DNA from: Methylobacterium frigidaeris
GTDB taxonomy: Bacteria > Pseudomonadota > Alphaproteobacteria > Rhizobiales > Beijerinckiaceae
DNA: 64,000 nt
Reading direction: 5' to 3'
Assembly (NCBI RefSeq): GCF_022179185.1
Contig: NZ_BPQJ01000004.1
Span: forward strand, 248,001-312,000
Translations under genes and position numbers: made by a program
Shown here: in pieces, positions 9,229 through 18,283 of the stretch
Position numbering within the stretch: the first letter of the stretch is position 1
Layout of the letters: every line of letters starts with the position of its first letter
The notes under the pieces: model-generated
What the model was told of the DNA's origin: nothing
Seen by the model: the letters and a program-made list of their open reading frames with translations, nothing else
Database searches by the model: none

Positions 9229-10703
9229 GGAGCCTCCTCCTCGAGCGTCCCGGCCGGGAGCGTGATCCTCAGCCCGGTTCCGGGCTCGCGCGGCACCAGC
9301 GCGAGCCGGCCGCCCAACGCCTCGACCCGCTCGCGCATCCCGGGGAGTCCGCGTCCTTCGCCCCGTTCCTCGTCCCGACCCTCGGCGAGGCCGCTCCCGT
9401 CGTCGTCGACGGTGAGCCGCAGGCTGCCGTCCTCGTCGGCGACCTCCACCGTCACCCGCGATGCCCCGGCATGGCGGAGCGCGTTGGTCAGGCCCTCCTG
9501 CACGCAGCGATAGATCGTCAGGTCGACGAGGTCGCCGTAGCCGGGCCGGAGCGGCGCGAAATGGCCCTCGACCGCGATCTCAGGGTGGTGCCGCGCTACC
9601 TCGCGCACCAGGAGTTCGAGGCACCGGCTCAACGGCACCTGCCCGAGGCCGGCCGGGCGCAGGCGGTTGAGCAAGGCCCGGTTGATGGTCTGCACCCGCG
9701 TGACGATCGCCGCGATGTCGTCGGTGCGCTGGATCAGGCGGGCGCGGGCCGGCTCGTCGAGGGTCCCGGCGATGCGGGCGATCGAGGAGGAATTGGCTTC
9801 GAGCGCGAACAGGCACGGGCCGAACTCGTCGTGGAGCTCGAGCGCGGTGCGCCGGCGCTCGTCCTCCTCGGCGGTCAGGACGCGGCGGTGGAGCCGGAGG
9901 TTGGCGGCCCGCGCCGCCCCCAGCGCCTCGGCGAGCCGGTTGAAGCGGGTCGCGATCACCGCGAGCTCGCGGGTGTCGGGCCGATCGACGCGGGCGTCGT
10001 AATCCTGCTGCTCCAGCCGGGTCAGCCCGGCGGCGAGCTGGGCGAGCGGGCTCAGGATCCGCCCGAAGGCGACATACAGGATCACCAGCATGGCGAGGCT
10101 CAGGGACAGGCCGGTGAGGCCGAGCGCCAGGGCGTAGCCCCAGACCTCGTCGATCTCGTCCGAGGGCTCGGCGGTGACGAGCGCGGTGCCGATCCGGGCG
10201 CCGCGCAGCAGCAGCGGCACCTCGTGGCGTTGCGCCGGCGGAGCGATCAGGCGGGCGAACCAGCGCGGCGCCCGCCGCGTGCCCTCCCGCGGCGTTCCTG
10301 CCTCGGTCGGCCGGTCGGCGGCGTCGAGCAGCGTCACCCGGACGTGGCGCAGGCCCTGGAAGCGGAAGGACAGGGTGCGGAACAGGCCCGGGAGTGGAGC
10401 GTCTTGCAGCGCCTGCAGGGTCTCGGCCACCAGTGGCTCGACCACTGCCAGCGAGGCCGCGGTCTCCACCTCGGTGGCGGTGCGCGCCTTGTGGATGATG
10501 ACCGCGCCCGAGATCGCCGCCGCCACCAGGTTGATGAGGACGACGACCACCATCAGCCGCGCCCGCATCGGGCGGCCGGACCAGAGGGTGGGCAGGAGCC
10601 GCCGCGAGGCGGCGTCTTCCGTGGCGGGCCGCCGCGAGGCAGCGGGGGGCGGAGTTGGACGCAACGGGCTCTCGGGGGAGCGGGGGGAAGCTGCGACAGG
10701 CAA
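9225..10703 (-). CDS. Sensor histidine kinase (HisKA_3, NarX/DegS type)
   Basis: Membrane sensor kinase partner of the NarL-type regulator. Order: cytoplasmic lead, TM1 (MVVVVLINLVAAAISGAVII), periplasmic sensor of about 120 residues, TM2 (GLTGLSLSLAMLVILYV), HAMP-like region (FGRILSPLAQLAAGL), HisKA_3 dimerisation helix with the phospho-acceptor His in ALELHDEFGPCLFALE, then an HATPase domain with VQEGLTNALRHAGA and the G boxes DDDGSGLAEG and GRGLPGMRERVEALGG. The longest frame starts at TTG 10703; ATG 10568 (MRARLMVVVV) would place TM1 right at the N-terminus and may be the true start. Stop overlaps the regulator start by 4 bases. Confidence 0.92.
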   Translation of the reverse strand: MPVAASPRSPESPLRPTPPPAASRRPATEDAASRRLLPTLWSGRPMRARLMVVVVLINLVAAAISGAVIIHKARTATEVETAASLAVVEPLVAETLQALQDAPLPGLFRTLSFRFQGLRHVRVTLLDAADRPTEAGTPREGTRRAPRWFARLIAPPAQRHEVPLLLRGARIGTALVTAEPSDEIDEVWGYALALGLTGLSLSLAMLVILYVAFGRILSPLAQLAAGLTRLEQQDYDARVDRPDTRELAVIATRFNRLAEALGAARAANLRLHRRVLTAEEDERRRTALELHDEFGPCLFALEANSSSIARIAGTLDEPARARLIQRTDDIAAIVTRVQTINRALLNRLRPAGLGQVPLSRCLELLVREVARHHPEIAVEGHFAPLRPGYGDLVDLTIYRCVQEGLTNALRHAGASRVTVEVADEDGSLRLTVDDDGSGLAEGRDEERGEGRGLPGMRERVEALGGRLALVPREPGTGLRITLPAGTLEEEAP

Positions 10704-10734
10704 GGCTGCCCAGAGACAGGAAGGGGCGCGGGCT

Positions 10735-10915
10735 CCCCCCTCTCCCGTGTGGGAGAGGGGCCGGGGGTGAGGGTGCTACGGTCCTGAGTCAGGCTCTGAC
10801 CGTTCCGCTGCCAGCACCGAGGGCGTCGCCTCATCCTGAAGCGTCACACCCTCACCCCTACCCCTCTCCGACACCTTGCAGCGATACCGGGCAAGCCTGG
10901 CATCGCCTGGAGAGG
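10735..10915. repeat. Intergenic region with inverted copies of a CCCTCACCCC/CCCTCTCC repeat
   Basis: The 316 bases between the kinase start and the TonB receptor gene stop hold no gene. They contain a hairpin at 10738-10760 (CCCTCTCCC against GGGAGAGGG), then GAGAGGGGCC...GTGAGGGTG (10753-10775) and its near-exact inverse CACCCTCACCCC...CCTCTC (10847-10868), so two copies face each other about 70 bases apart. A weaker copy of the same element occurs at 54577-54606. It may serve as terminator for the receptor gene. Confidence 0.6.
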
Positions 10916-11019
10916 GGATCCCGCGCCCTTCCGGTCCCGAAGGTGTCCCTGGACGGCCGTCGCGCGACACGAACCTGCTGGCGGGCCCAGTGTCAATGCG
11001 GATGCGTGGACGGTCCGCC

Positions 11020-13485
11020 TTACCAGGTCATCCGGACGCCGCCATAGACCGAGAGCGGCTGCACCAGGGTGGTGGTGCGGGGGTCATTCAGCACGTAGCG
11101 GCCGGCGAAGTTGTCGTCGCGCTCCAGGAATGTGCCGAAATTAGCGTAGCGGTTGTTGAACAGGTTCGTCACCAACCCGAAGATCTGCACGTTCGGCGTC
11201 AGCTGGAAGCTGGTATTGAGGTTGGCGGTGAAGTAGGCCGGCAGCTTGCGGTTGATGTTCGACTCGTCGCCGCGGAAGTAGGACGACGAGAAGGCCTGCA
11301 TGTTCATGCCGAAGCGCCAGAACGGCGTGATCGCGTAGTCGAAGCCGGCCTTGACCTGGTGGTCGGGCACCAGCGGCACCTTGTTGCCCGGACGCACGGT
11401 GATGAGGCCGTCATCGGCGAGCGGGTTGTTGGGCGAGGAGAGATCGCCGCGGAACTGGAAGGTGGCGTCGATCAGGGCGTAGTTGGCGTAGAGGCTCAGG
11501 CGCCCGGTGACGTACTCGGCCGCGACCTCGATGCCCTGGCGCTGCGTCGCCGGCACGTTGACGAAGTAGCCGCGCGCCGCGTTGCCCGGCACCGCCACCT
11601 GGAGGATATCGTTGGTGAGGTCGGTGCGGAAGGCGCCGAGCTTGTAGTTGAGGAGGCCGCCCTCGTAGAAATTCGGCACCGCACCACGGATGCCGACCTC
11701 GTAGGTGCGGGCCTCGACCTGCTTGAGCGGCGGATCGGCGACGAGGGAGTTCGGCAGCAGGCAGGGCCGGTCCGGGTTGGCGCAGGCCAGTTCGAGCGGC
11801 GTCGGTGCCCGGTTCGACTCGGAATAGCCGCCGTACAGGGTCAGCCAATCGTAGAACCGGTAGGTCAGGCCGGCGACCGGGTTGATCCGGCTGAAATAGT
11901 GCGTGCCGGTGACGTCGGGCGAGAAGCCGGTGAGATCCTGGGTGTTGATGCGGGCGAAGTTCAGCCGCGCGCCGGCGGTGAGCGAGAGCCGGTCGGTGAG
12001 GTCGAAGGTATCGAGGGCGTAGAGGCCCATATAGAGGTTCGAGCCGGTGACCTGACTCGGCGCGATGCCGAGCGCCGCCGCCGTGCGGATCGGGCCGACG
12101 CCGAGGCCCGGGATGGTGCCGTAGGTCGGGTTGTTCGGGTCCGTCGTGACGCTCAGGTCCGGGTTGATGACGCCGAGCGTGCTCGCCGACTTGAAGCCGT
12201 AGTTCGCCACGTCGATGCTGCCGCCGACGATGAAGGTGTTCGGGCGGTCGAAGATCCGGTCGCGGTTGGTGGCCTGGAGCGTGCCGCCATAGCCGGTCGC
12301 CTCGGTCCGGACGGTGTCGACGGTGCCGTAAGGCACGCCGGCCTGGAACGGGATGCGCTGGTTCTGCGGCCCGAGGATCAGGAACTGGTTGCGGAACTGC
12401 GCCTGGGTCTGGCCGGGTGCTGCCGAGAACCCATCATCCTCGAAGCACAGGAAGCCGCGAAAGTTCGAGCGCGTGCTGCAATTCTCGAAATTCCCGTCGT
12501 TGCCGTCGATCACGAACTGGCTGAAGCGACGCACATAGGCGTTGCCCGACAGGTCCCAGGTCGGCGACACGTTGACCTTGCCGGTGACCTGGATCTGGCC
12601 GACCGCGGTGTCGATCGATTGCGGATAGGTGAAGATCGCCCGCTGGTTGTCGCGGGTGAAGTCGACCGGCGAGGCGGCGGCGGCGCCGAAATAGGTCTTG
12701 GCGCCCGAGGCGATGATGTGGAATTCGGAATCGAGGGTGCGGTGGCCGATATCGGCGTAGACCCGGCCGATCTCCGAGGGCGACTGGTAGCGCCAGCCGG
12801 CATCGCGCAGGCCCTCGCCGGCGAAGTAGAAGCTCCAGGGGCCGATCACCTCGCCATATTGCAGGGTGCCGAGGATGCGGCCGTCCGAGCCGCCCATCAC
12901 CGAGACTTCCTTCCCCTGCCAGGTGAAGCCGTTCTTCATCTCGATGTTGACGGCGCCGCCCAGCGCGTTGAGGCCGAAGATCGGGTTGCCGGTGACGATG
13001 TCGATGCGGTTGATCGCGACCTGGGGAATCAGGTCCCAGTTCACCACGTCGCCGAAGGCCTCGTTGATGCGGGTGCCGTTCTGGTAGACGGCGAGGCCCT
13101 GCGGCGCGCCGAGCAGCGGCGAGGCATCGAAGCCGCGATAGGTCAGGGTCTGGCGGAAGCTGTTGCCCTGGCCGTCGGACAGGTTCACGCCCGGGGTGGT
13201 GCGGGCCAGCGTGAAGGTCGGGTCGAGGGTGGCGCGGTCCTGCTCGAACTTCCGGGCCGTCACGGTCTCGACGGTGAAGGGCACCTTGGCGAGGGGCAGG
13301 GCGCTGCCGCTGTCGATCCGCTCGCCAGTTGCCGTGCTGCGCGTGCCGGCCGCGCCGCCGACCGGCGTCACCGGCACCACGTCGATCGTCTCGAGGGCGA
13401 TGGTGCCCTGCGCCGCCGCCGGCGCGATCACCGCGGCCGAGACGAGAGCGGTCGTGACCAGAAGTCCCCAGCGCGACGCCATCAT
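11020..13485 (-). CDS. TonB-dependent outer-membrane receptor
   Basis: 22-stranded outer-membrane active transporter for siderophore-like or metal-complex ligands. 821 residues from ATG 13485; a second ATG at 13482 and GGGAG upstream support this start. Signal peptide LLVTTALVSAAVIAPAAAQ ends near residue 27. Plug domain about 60-170 (TYRGFDASPLLGAPQGLAVYQNG; GDVVNWDLIP; GLNALGGAVNIEMKNG), then the barrel with repeated beta segments (LTYRFYDWLTLYGGYSESNRAPTP) and a short C-terminus ending YGGVRMTW. No N-terminal STN signalling domain, so no FecIR-type surface signalling. Four Cys occur as two close pairs in extracellular loops (ENCSTRSNFRGFLC and ACANPDRPC). Ligand unknown; it sits downstream-to-upstream with the two-component pair on the same strand, 316 bases away. 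Confidence 0.93.
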   Translation of the reverse strand: MMASRWGLLVTTALVSAAVIAPAAAQGTIALETIDVVPVTPVGGAAGTRSTATGERIDSGSALPLAKVPFTVETVTARKFEQDRATLDPTFTLARTTPGVNLSDGQGNSFRQTLTYRGFDASPLLGAPQGLAVYQNGTRINEAFGDVVNWDLIPQVAINRIDIVTGNPIFGLNALGGAVNIEMKNGFTWQGKEVSVMGGSDGRILGTLQYGEVIGPWSFYFAGEGLRDAGWRYQSPSEIGRVYADIGHRTLDSEFHIIASGAKTYFGAAAASPVDFTRDNQRAIFTYPQSIDTAVGQIQVTGKVNVSPTWDLSGNAYVRRFSQFVIDGNDGNFENCSTRSNFRGFLCFEDDGFSAAPGQTQAQFRNQFLILGPQNQRIPFQAGVPYGTVDTVRTEATGYGGTLQATNRDRIFDRPNTFIVGGSIDVANYGFKSASTLGVINPDLSVTTDPNNPTYGTIPGLGVGPIRTAAALGIAPSQVTGSNLYMGLYALDTFDLTDRLSLTAGARLNFARINTQDLTGFSPDVTGTHYFSRINPVAGLTYRFYDWLTLYGGYSESNRAPTPLELACANPDRPCLLPNSLVADPPLKQVEARTYEVGIRGAVPNFYEGGLLNYKLGAFRTDLTNDILQVAVPGNAARGYFVNVPATQRQGIEVAAEYVTGRLSLYANYALIDATFQFRGDLSSPNNPLADDGLITVRPGNKVPLVPDHQVKAGFDYAITPFWRFGMNMQAFSSSYFRGDESNINRKLPAYFTANLNTSFQLTPNVQIFGLVTNLFNNRYANFGTFLERDDNFAGRYVLNDPRTTTLVQPLSVYGGVRMTW

Positions 13486-13747
13486 GCCCGACACACTCCC
13501 CCACCCGTCTCTTCTTCGTGGCGCCGTGCGGCGCCTTCCCGGGAAGGAGAGATAGCGAGCTTCGCCGTTCTGCCGCAATCCCGCCGGACGGGGCATTGCC
13601 CGATCCGGTAGTTCTGAGGCAGACTTGCTGGCGGAACGCTGCCCGTAGTGACCTGGCGGCAACAATGCGAGGCGGTTGGGGAGACTTCGGGCGGGAACAT
13701 CCGGCAATCGGATTTTCTTGATGTTCCCGGCCGATCGACTGTGCGGA

Positions 13748-14410
13748 TCAGGGCTGGCCGAGGGTCGCCACCGCCTCTGCCCCGGTGAGCGGCGCGCTGT
13801 CCCACTGCGCCGGCCGGTCGATCGCGGCGCGCAGCAGCGCCTTGTAGACGTGGCGCGGCACCTCCTCGGCGCCGAACTGGGCGAGGTGGCTGGTGACGAA
13901 CTGGGCGTCGAGCAGGGTGTAGCCGCCGCGCTTCAGCCGGGCGGCGAGGTGCACGAGCGCCACCTTCGAGGCGTCCCGGGCGATGTGGAACATGCTCTCG
14001 CCGAAGAACGCCGCGCCGAGGGAGACGCCGTAGAGCCCGCCCACCAGGATGCGGGGCTCGCCGGCATAGACCTCGACGGTGTGGCAATGGCCGAGATCGA
14101 ACAATTCGCCGTAGAGCGCGCGGATGCGGGCATTGATCCAGGTGCGGTCGCTGTCCCGCCGGGGCGCGGCGCAGCCCTCGATCACCGCGTCGAAGTCGCG
14201 GTCGGTCACCACCTCGAAGCCGCCGTTGCGCACCGTGCGGGCGAGGCGGTGGCCGAGATGGAAGCGGTCGAGGGGCAGGATGCCCCGCTCCTTCGGCTCG
14301 ACCCAGTACAGGGTCGGGTCGTCCGCATCCTCCGCCATCGGGAAGATGCCGGCCGCGTAGGCCTTGAGCAGGATCTCGGCGGTGATCTCGACGTTCAGGC
14401 TGCCGTGCAT
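13748..14410 (-). CDS. aat: Leucyl/phenylalanyl-tRNA--protein transferase
   Basis: Adds Leu or Phe from aminoacyl-tRNA to N-terminal Arg/Lys, making N-degrons for ClpSAP. 220 residues from ATG 14410 (MHGSLN), typical alphaproteobacterial length; a longer frame to 14473 has no family support. Motifs: [14 protein letters not shown] near the N-terminus, [41 protein letters not shown], and the acetyltransferase-like core [20 protein letters not shown]. In alphaproteobacteria aat commonly follows accBC, and here only one small gene separates them, all on the minus strand. Confidence 0.96.
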   Translation of the reverse strand: MHGSLNVEITAEILLKAYAAGIFPMAEDADDPTLYWVEPKERGILPLDRFHLGHRLARTVRNGGFEVVTDRDFDAVIEGCAAPRRDSDRTWINARIRALYGELFDLGHCHTVEVYAGEPRILVGGLYGVSLGAAFFGESMFHIARDASKVALVHLAARLKRGGYTLLDAQFVTSHLAQFGAEEVPRHVYKALLRAAIDRPAQWDSAPLTGAEAVATLGQP

Positions 14411-14565
14411 CGACAGGGGTTCCGGGCGCAGCGCGCAGGGAGGGCATTCTCCCCCGCGCCCGAGCTTTGGCAAAGATAGGGCGCGGCCACTCCGCTCGAC
14501 GGGAACCGGCCCGCGGCGCTGGGCCGCGGGCCGTCCGGGTCCTGGCGAGCCGGTGCCGGGCCGCC

Positions 14566-14850
14566 TCAGTTCGACGGGCCGCCCGAGGTGTTGCCGAGGT
14601 TCGGGTTCATCCGGCTCGGCATCGCGGCATTGCCGCCCTTGGCCGAGCTGAGATCGGTCTCGACGGTGCTCTGGCCGACGCCGCCGACGCGAGCCGGGAT
14701 GCCAGGGTTCCCCACGGTGCCGGTGGTGAGCGGATCGATCACCGGGGCCGCCGGGTTCGGCGGCAGCGGGGCCTGAGAGGCGGGGGCTTGAGCGAGGGCT
14801 GGGGTTGCCAGCAGGGCGGCCACGGCGGCGAGCTTGATCACGCGCATCAT
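14566..14850 (-). CDS. Small exported Pro/Gly/Asn-rich protein, unknown function
   Basis: 94 residues. Clear signal peptide ([18 protein letters not shown], cleavage near residue 20-21) followed by a low-complexity stretch rich in Pro, Gly, Asn and Thr ([37 protein letters not shown]). Two adjacent ATGs (14850, 14847) follow GAGAGAA. No domain recognised and no Cys in the mature part, so it is probably a free periplasmic or secreted peptide. It lies between aat and accC; the strong hairpin at 15051-15076 separates it from accC, so it may have its own promoter in the AT-richer 14880-15000 stretch. Confidence 0.75.
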   Translation of the reverse strand: MMRVIKLAAVAALLATPALAQAPASQAPLPPNPAAPVIDPLTTGTVGNPGIPARVGGVGQSTVETDLSSAKGGNAAMPSRMNPNLGNTSGGPSN

Positions 14851-15050
14851 CAGTTCTCTCGGCTTGGATTTGTGCTGTAACAGCCTCGACTGAACCTGTT
14901 CACTGCCTGGTGCAGAGATGACCTGGTTCGTTCTGGCCGTTGCTGGCGAGAGAACTGACGAAGCGTCACACCGTTCCGCTTCGTCCGCAAAAATCTCGTG
15001 CACCACCGATTGCTGCGATGCCGCACCCGGACAGGCGCATCCGGATAGGC

Positions 15051-15076
15051 GAAGGGGCGCCGCGAGGCGCCCCTTC
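15051..15076 (-). terminator. Hairpin terminator after accC
   Basis: Perfect 11-bp stem (GAAGGGGCGCC at 15051-15061 and its complement at 15066-15076) with a GCGA tetraloop, 42 bases past the accC stop. No T-run follows on the minus strand, so it may act as an RNA 3'-end stabiliser or Rho-assisted terminator. Confidence 0.7.
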
Positions 15077-15118
15077 CCGACGATCGCACCGCGTGCGGGG
15101 CCCTCGGCCGGCCTCGCC

Positions 15119-16474
15119 TCAGCCGATCTCGAGCCCGCCGGTCTTGAGGAATTCCTCGAGCCAGTGGATGTCGTAGAGGCCGTTCTGGATGTCGGCGTTG
15201 CGCACCAGGGTGCGGAACAGCGGCAGGGTCGTGTCGACGCCCGCGACCACGAACTCGTCCAGCGCCCGGCGCAGCCGCATCAGGCACTCGTTGCGGGTGC
15301 GGCCGTGGACGATGAGCTTGCCCATCAGCGAATCGTAATGCGGCGGGATGCGGTAGCCCTGGAAGGCCGCCGAATCGACCCGCACGCCGAGGCCCCCCGG
15401 CGGGTGGAAGTAGGTGATCGTACCGGGCGAGGGCCGGAAGGTGGCCGGGTGCTCGGCGTTGATCCGGCACTCGATGGCGTGGCCCTCGACCCGCACGTCC
15501 TCCTGGCGCACCGACAGGGGCGCGCCCGCGGCCACCCGGATCTGCTCGTTGACGAGGTCGATCCCGGTGATCATCTCGGTGACAGGGTGCTCCACCTGGA
15601 TTCGAGTGTTCATCTCGATGAAGTAGAACTGTCCGTCCTCGTAGAGGAACTCGATCGTGCCGGCGCCGAGATAGCCCAGTTCCTGCATCGCCTGGGCGAC
15701 CGTGCCGCCGATCTGCTCGCGCATCTCGGCGTTCAGCGCCGGGGAGGGGCCTTCCTCCCAGACCTTCTGGTGGCGGCGCTGGAGCGAGCAGTCGCGCTCG
15801 GCGAGGTGGATGGCGTTGCCGCGGCCGTCGCCGAGCACCTGCACCTCGATGTGCCGCGGCTTCTCGAGGTACTTCTCGATGTAGACCGCGTCGTCGCCGA
15901 AGGCGGCCTTGGCCTCGGTGCGGGCGGTCATCAGCGCGGATTCGAGGTCGGCCTCGCTGCGGGCGACCTTCATGCCGCGGCCGCCGCCGCCGGAGGCGGC
16001 CTTGATCAGCACCGGGTAGCCGATCTCGGCAGCGATGCGCTTGGCCTCGTCGGCGTCGGTGACGCCGCCCTCGGAGCCGGGCACACAGGGGATGCCGAGG
16101 CGCTTGGCCGTGCGCTTGGCCTCGATCTTGTCGCCCATCACGCGGATGTGCTCGGCCTTCGGGCCGATGAAGCCGATACCGTGGTGGTTGAGCACCTCGG
16201 CGAAGCGGGCATTCTCAGACAGGAAGCCGTAGCCCGGATGCACCGCGTCGGCCCCGGTGATCTCGCAGGCGGCGATGATCGACGGGATGTTGAGGTAGCT
16301 GTCGCGGGCTGGCGGCGGACCGATGCAGACGCTCTCGTCGGCGAGCCGCACGTGCATGGCGTCGGCATCGGCGGTGGAGTGCACCGCCACCGTCGCGATG
16401 CCGAGCTCCTTGGCGGCCCGCAGGATCCGGAGCGCGATCTCGCCCCGGTTCGCGATCAGGATCTTGTCGAACAT
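15119..16474 (-). CDS. accC: Acetyl-CoA carboxylase, biotin carboxylase subunit
   Basis: ATP-dependent carboxylation of biotin on AccB, first half-reaction of malonyl-CoA synthesis. 451 residues from ATG 16474 ([17 protein letters not shown], the invariant family N-terminus); the open frame upstream is non-homologous and lies in a hairpin element. ATP-grasp marks: glycine loop [12 protein letters not shown] near residue 160, [10 protein letters not shown] and [19 protein letters not shown] near 210-245, catalytic [14 protein letters not shown] near 287-300, and a C-terminal domain with RINAEHP. Cotranscribed with accB across a 116-base spacer that contains two strong palindromes. Confidence 0.97.
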   Translation of the reverse strand: MFDKILIANRGEIALRILRAAKELGIATVAVHSTADADAMHVRLADESVCIGPPPARDSYLNIPSIIAACEITGADAVHPGYGFLSENARFAEVLNHHGIGFIGPKAEHIRVMGDKIEAKRTAKRLGIPCVPGSEGGVTDADEAKRIAAEIGYPVLIKAASGGGGRGMKVARSEADLESALMTARTEAKAAFGDDAVYIEKYLEKPRHIEVQVLGDGRGNAIHLAERDCSLQRRHQKVWEEGPSPALNAEMREQIGGTVAQAMQELGYLGAGTIEFLYEDGQFYFIEMNTRIQVEHPVTEMITGIDLVNEQIRVAAGAPLSVRQEDVRVEGHAIECRINAEHPATFRPSPGTITYFHPPGGLGVRVDSAAFQGYRIPPHYDSLMGKLIVHGRTRNECLMRLRRALDEFVVAGVDTTLPLFRTLVRNADIQNGLYDIHWLEEFLKTGGLEIG

Positions 16475-16484
16475 GGGGGCCCGA

Positions 16485-16529
16485 GCAGGTTTCGCAAAAG
16501 TGGCCGCCGGTTTTGCGATAAAAACCTGC
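16485..16529. repeat. Two-tier palindromic element, copy 1 (accB-accC spacer)
   Basis: Inner 25-mer at 16493-16517 has arms CGCAAAAGTGG and CCGGTTTTGCG; an outer 8-bp stem GCAGGTTT/AAACCTGC encloses it. A second copy at 24324-24371 has the same 25-base core length with different but compensating stem bases (CGCCGAAGTGG / CCGGTTCGGCG). It resembles AAGTGG...CCGGTT intergenic hairpins scattered in Rhizobiales genomes. Confidence 0.7.
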
Positions 16530-16546
16530 GGCATAACAAGAAACGA

Positions 16547-16584
16547 AGCGGAAGAAGCGTTGGCGCGCCAACGCTTCGTCCGCT
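16547..16584. repeat. Long near-perfect palindrome between accB and accC
   Basis: The central 24 bases (16554-16577) form a perfect dyad: GAAGCGTTGGCG followed directly by CGCCAACGCTTC. The dyad continues outward as AGCGGA / TCCGCT with one unpaired base per side. It lies 7 bases downstream of the accB stop in mRNA sense, so could set accB:accC mRNA ratio by protecting the accB 3' end. Confidence 0.7.
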
Positions 16585-16590
16585 GAGCGG

Positions 16591-17082
16591 TTACTCGATC
16601 AGCAGGAGGGGCTCGCCGAACTCGACCGGCTGACCGTCCTCGATGAAGATCGCCGTCACGGTGCCGGCGCGCGGCGCCACGATGTCGTTGAAGGTCTTCA
16701 TCGCCTCGACGAGCAGCACCCGGGCGCCGCTCTCGACCCGCGAGCCGACCTCGACGAAGGCCTTCGCGTCCGGCGAGGGCTTGCGGTAGGCGGTGCCGAC
16801 CATCGGCGAGAGCACCGCGCCGGGATGGGCGGCGAGCGCCTTCGGGTCGGCGTCGGCGGCGGGGACGGGCGCGGCGGCGGGGATCGCAGCGGCGGGCAGG
16901 GGCGGGGCGACGGCGGCCGCCACCGGGACCTGCACCTGCTGCACCACGCGCTCGCGGGCGACACGGATGCGCAGGTCGCCCTTCTCGACCTCGATCTCGC
17001 TGAGATCGGTCTCGGCGATCAGGGTCGCGAGCTCGCGAACGAGCTCGGGGTCGAAGGGATCATGCTTGTTGTTGGAGGGCAC
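16591..17082 (-). CDS. accB: Acetyl-CoA carboxylase, biotin carboxyl carrier protein
   Basis: Carries the covalently bound biotin of acetyl-CoA carboxylase. 163 residues. Biotinyl domain in the last 80 residues with the biotinylation motif [13 protein letters not shown]; preceded by an Ala/Pro-rich flexible linker ([20 protein letters not shown]) and an N-terminal acidic segment ([31 protein letters not shown]) typical of AccB. Start assigned to GTG 17082 ([10 protein letters not shown]), since no ATG fits and homologues begin close to PELVRELA. The aroQ gene often found just upstream is absent; the next gene upstream is a DsbA-like gene. Confidence 0.95.
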   Translation of the reverse strand: MPSNNKHDPFDPELVRELATLIAETDLSEIEVEKGDLRIRVARERVVQQVQVPVAAAVAPPLPAAAIPAAAPVPAADADPKALAAHPGAVLSPMVGTAYRKPSPDAKAFVEVGSRVESGARVLLVEAMKTFNDIVAPRAGTVTAIFIEDGQPVEFGEPLLLIE

Positions 17083-17245
17083 GGCGGGTCTTCGGCAATC
17101 GTGATGGGGGCGGGGGTTGGCCCGCCGGGACCCGCATCTCGGACGACGCGGGGGCGTCTTCGTGTCCGGCGGGCGATCGGCGGGCCTCATAGACCATGCG
17201 GCCGGCGCGCGATAGGGGCGCCGGTTTCGACTGGCAAGGGCGACG

Positions 17246-18058
17246 TCAGCAGGTGGCGTGGCCGCACTGGCGCATGCCGGCCACGGTCTTGCGGATCGGC
17301 TCGACGCCGACGGCGCCCGGGATGATCTCGTCGCCGATGATGAAGGCCGGGGTGCCCGACAGGCCGAGCTTGTCGCCCAGACCCACATTCTCCTGCAGCG
17401 CCGCCTGGACCTCGGGGGCCTGCATGTCCTTCTGCAGCCTGGCGATGTCGAGGCCCATCTCCTTGGCCACCGCGATCGCCCGCTCGCCGTTCACCCGGCC
17501 GCGGCTCTCGAGCAGGCGGGTGTGGTAGTCGAACAGCTTGTCGCCCTTGAGCTGCTGCTTGGCGGCGAGCGCCACCTTGCTGGCCTCCAGCGAATCGGGG
17601 CCGAGCACGGGGAAGTCGCGCAGCACGACCTTCAGCTTCGGGTCGCCCTTGATCAGGGTCTGCAGGTCGGTGAGCGCCCGCTTGCAGTAGCCGCAATTGT
17701 AATCGAAGAACTCGACGACCGTGACGTCGCCGTTCGGGTTGCCGGCGACGAAGCCGTGCGGCGAGTTGTGCAGGGTGTCGCGGGTCTCCTTGAGGGCGCT
17801 GGCCTGGGCGACCTTCTGGGCCTCCTGCTGGCGCTTCTCCAGCTCGGCCATCGCCTCCTGCAGCACCTCCGGATTCTTGAGCAGGTAGTCGCGCACGACG
17901 CCCTCGATCGCCTGGCGCTGGGCGTCGCTCATCGGTGCGCTCGGTGCCGCCGGCGTGGTCGTCGGCGACTGGGCCTGGGTCGGGGCGGCCGCGGCGACGA
18001 GGCCCGCGACGGCGAGGGCGGGCAGAAGGCGGGGCAGGGGCAGCATCGTCGTCCTCAT
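17246..18058 (-). CDS. DsbA/ScsC-family thiol-disulfide oxidoreductase
   Basis: Periplasmic thioredoxin-fold protein. 270 residues: signal peptide to about residue 30 ([20 protein letters not shown]), Pro/Thr linker, helical N-terminal segment about 45-95 ([29 protein letters not shown]) that matches the oligomerisation domain of ScsC-type proteins, then the thioredoxin/DsbA fold with redox motif Cys122-Gly-Tyr-Cys125 and the cis-Pro loop SGTPAFIIG. An extra Cys pair ends the protein (CGHATC). The trimerising helix suggests isomerase or metal-tolerance activity rather than pure oxidase. Alternative start ATG 18046. No dsbB or scsB neighbour visible. Confidence 0.9.
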   Translation of the reverse strand: MRTTMLPLPRLLPALAVAGLVAAAAPTQAQSPTTTPAAPSAPMSDAQRQAIEGVVRDYLLKNPEVLQEAMAELEKRQQEAQKVAQASALKETRDTLHNSPHGFVAGNPNGDVTVVEFFDYNCGYCKRALTDLQTLIKGDPKLKVVLRDFPVLGPDSLEASKVALAAKQQLKGDKLFDYHTRLLESRGRVNGERAIAVAKEMGLDIARLQKDMQAPEVQAALQENVGLGDKLGLSGTPAFIIGDEIIPGAVGVEPIRKTVAGMRQCGHATC

Positions 18059-18283
18059 CGGGGTCGTCCACCGTCGGTGGCACGCGAACCTGGCGCGCTC
18101 CTTGACTCGCCGGTTAGGCGGTTTCGCGGCGGGCTTGTCAAATCACGCCTGCGCCCGCCGCGGGGCGCAATCTCCGGCGAATCCCGCTATGTGCGGGGGC
18201 GCACCCGCTCCCATGATCCAAGCCCGTGATCGAAGGCTGGGGCCGGGCGCGCGCAAGATCCAAGGAACCAGTCAAGGTCCGTC

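Noticed and set aside
10876..13611. Plus-strand frame of over 900 codons opposite the TonB receptor
   Set aside because: Antisense artefact; the minus-strand product has signal peptide, plug and barrel motifs.
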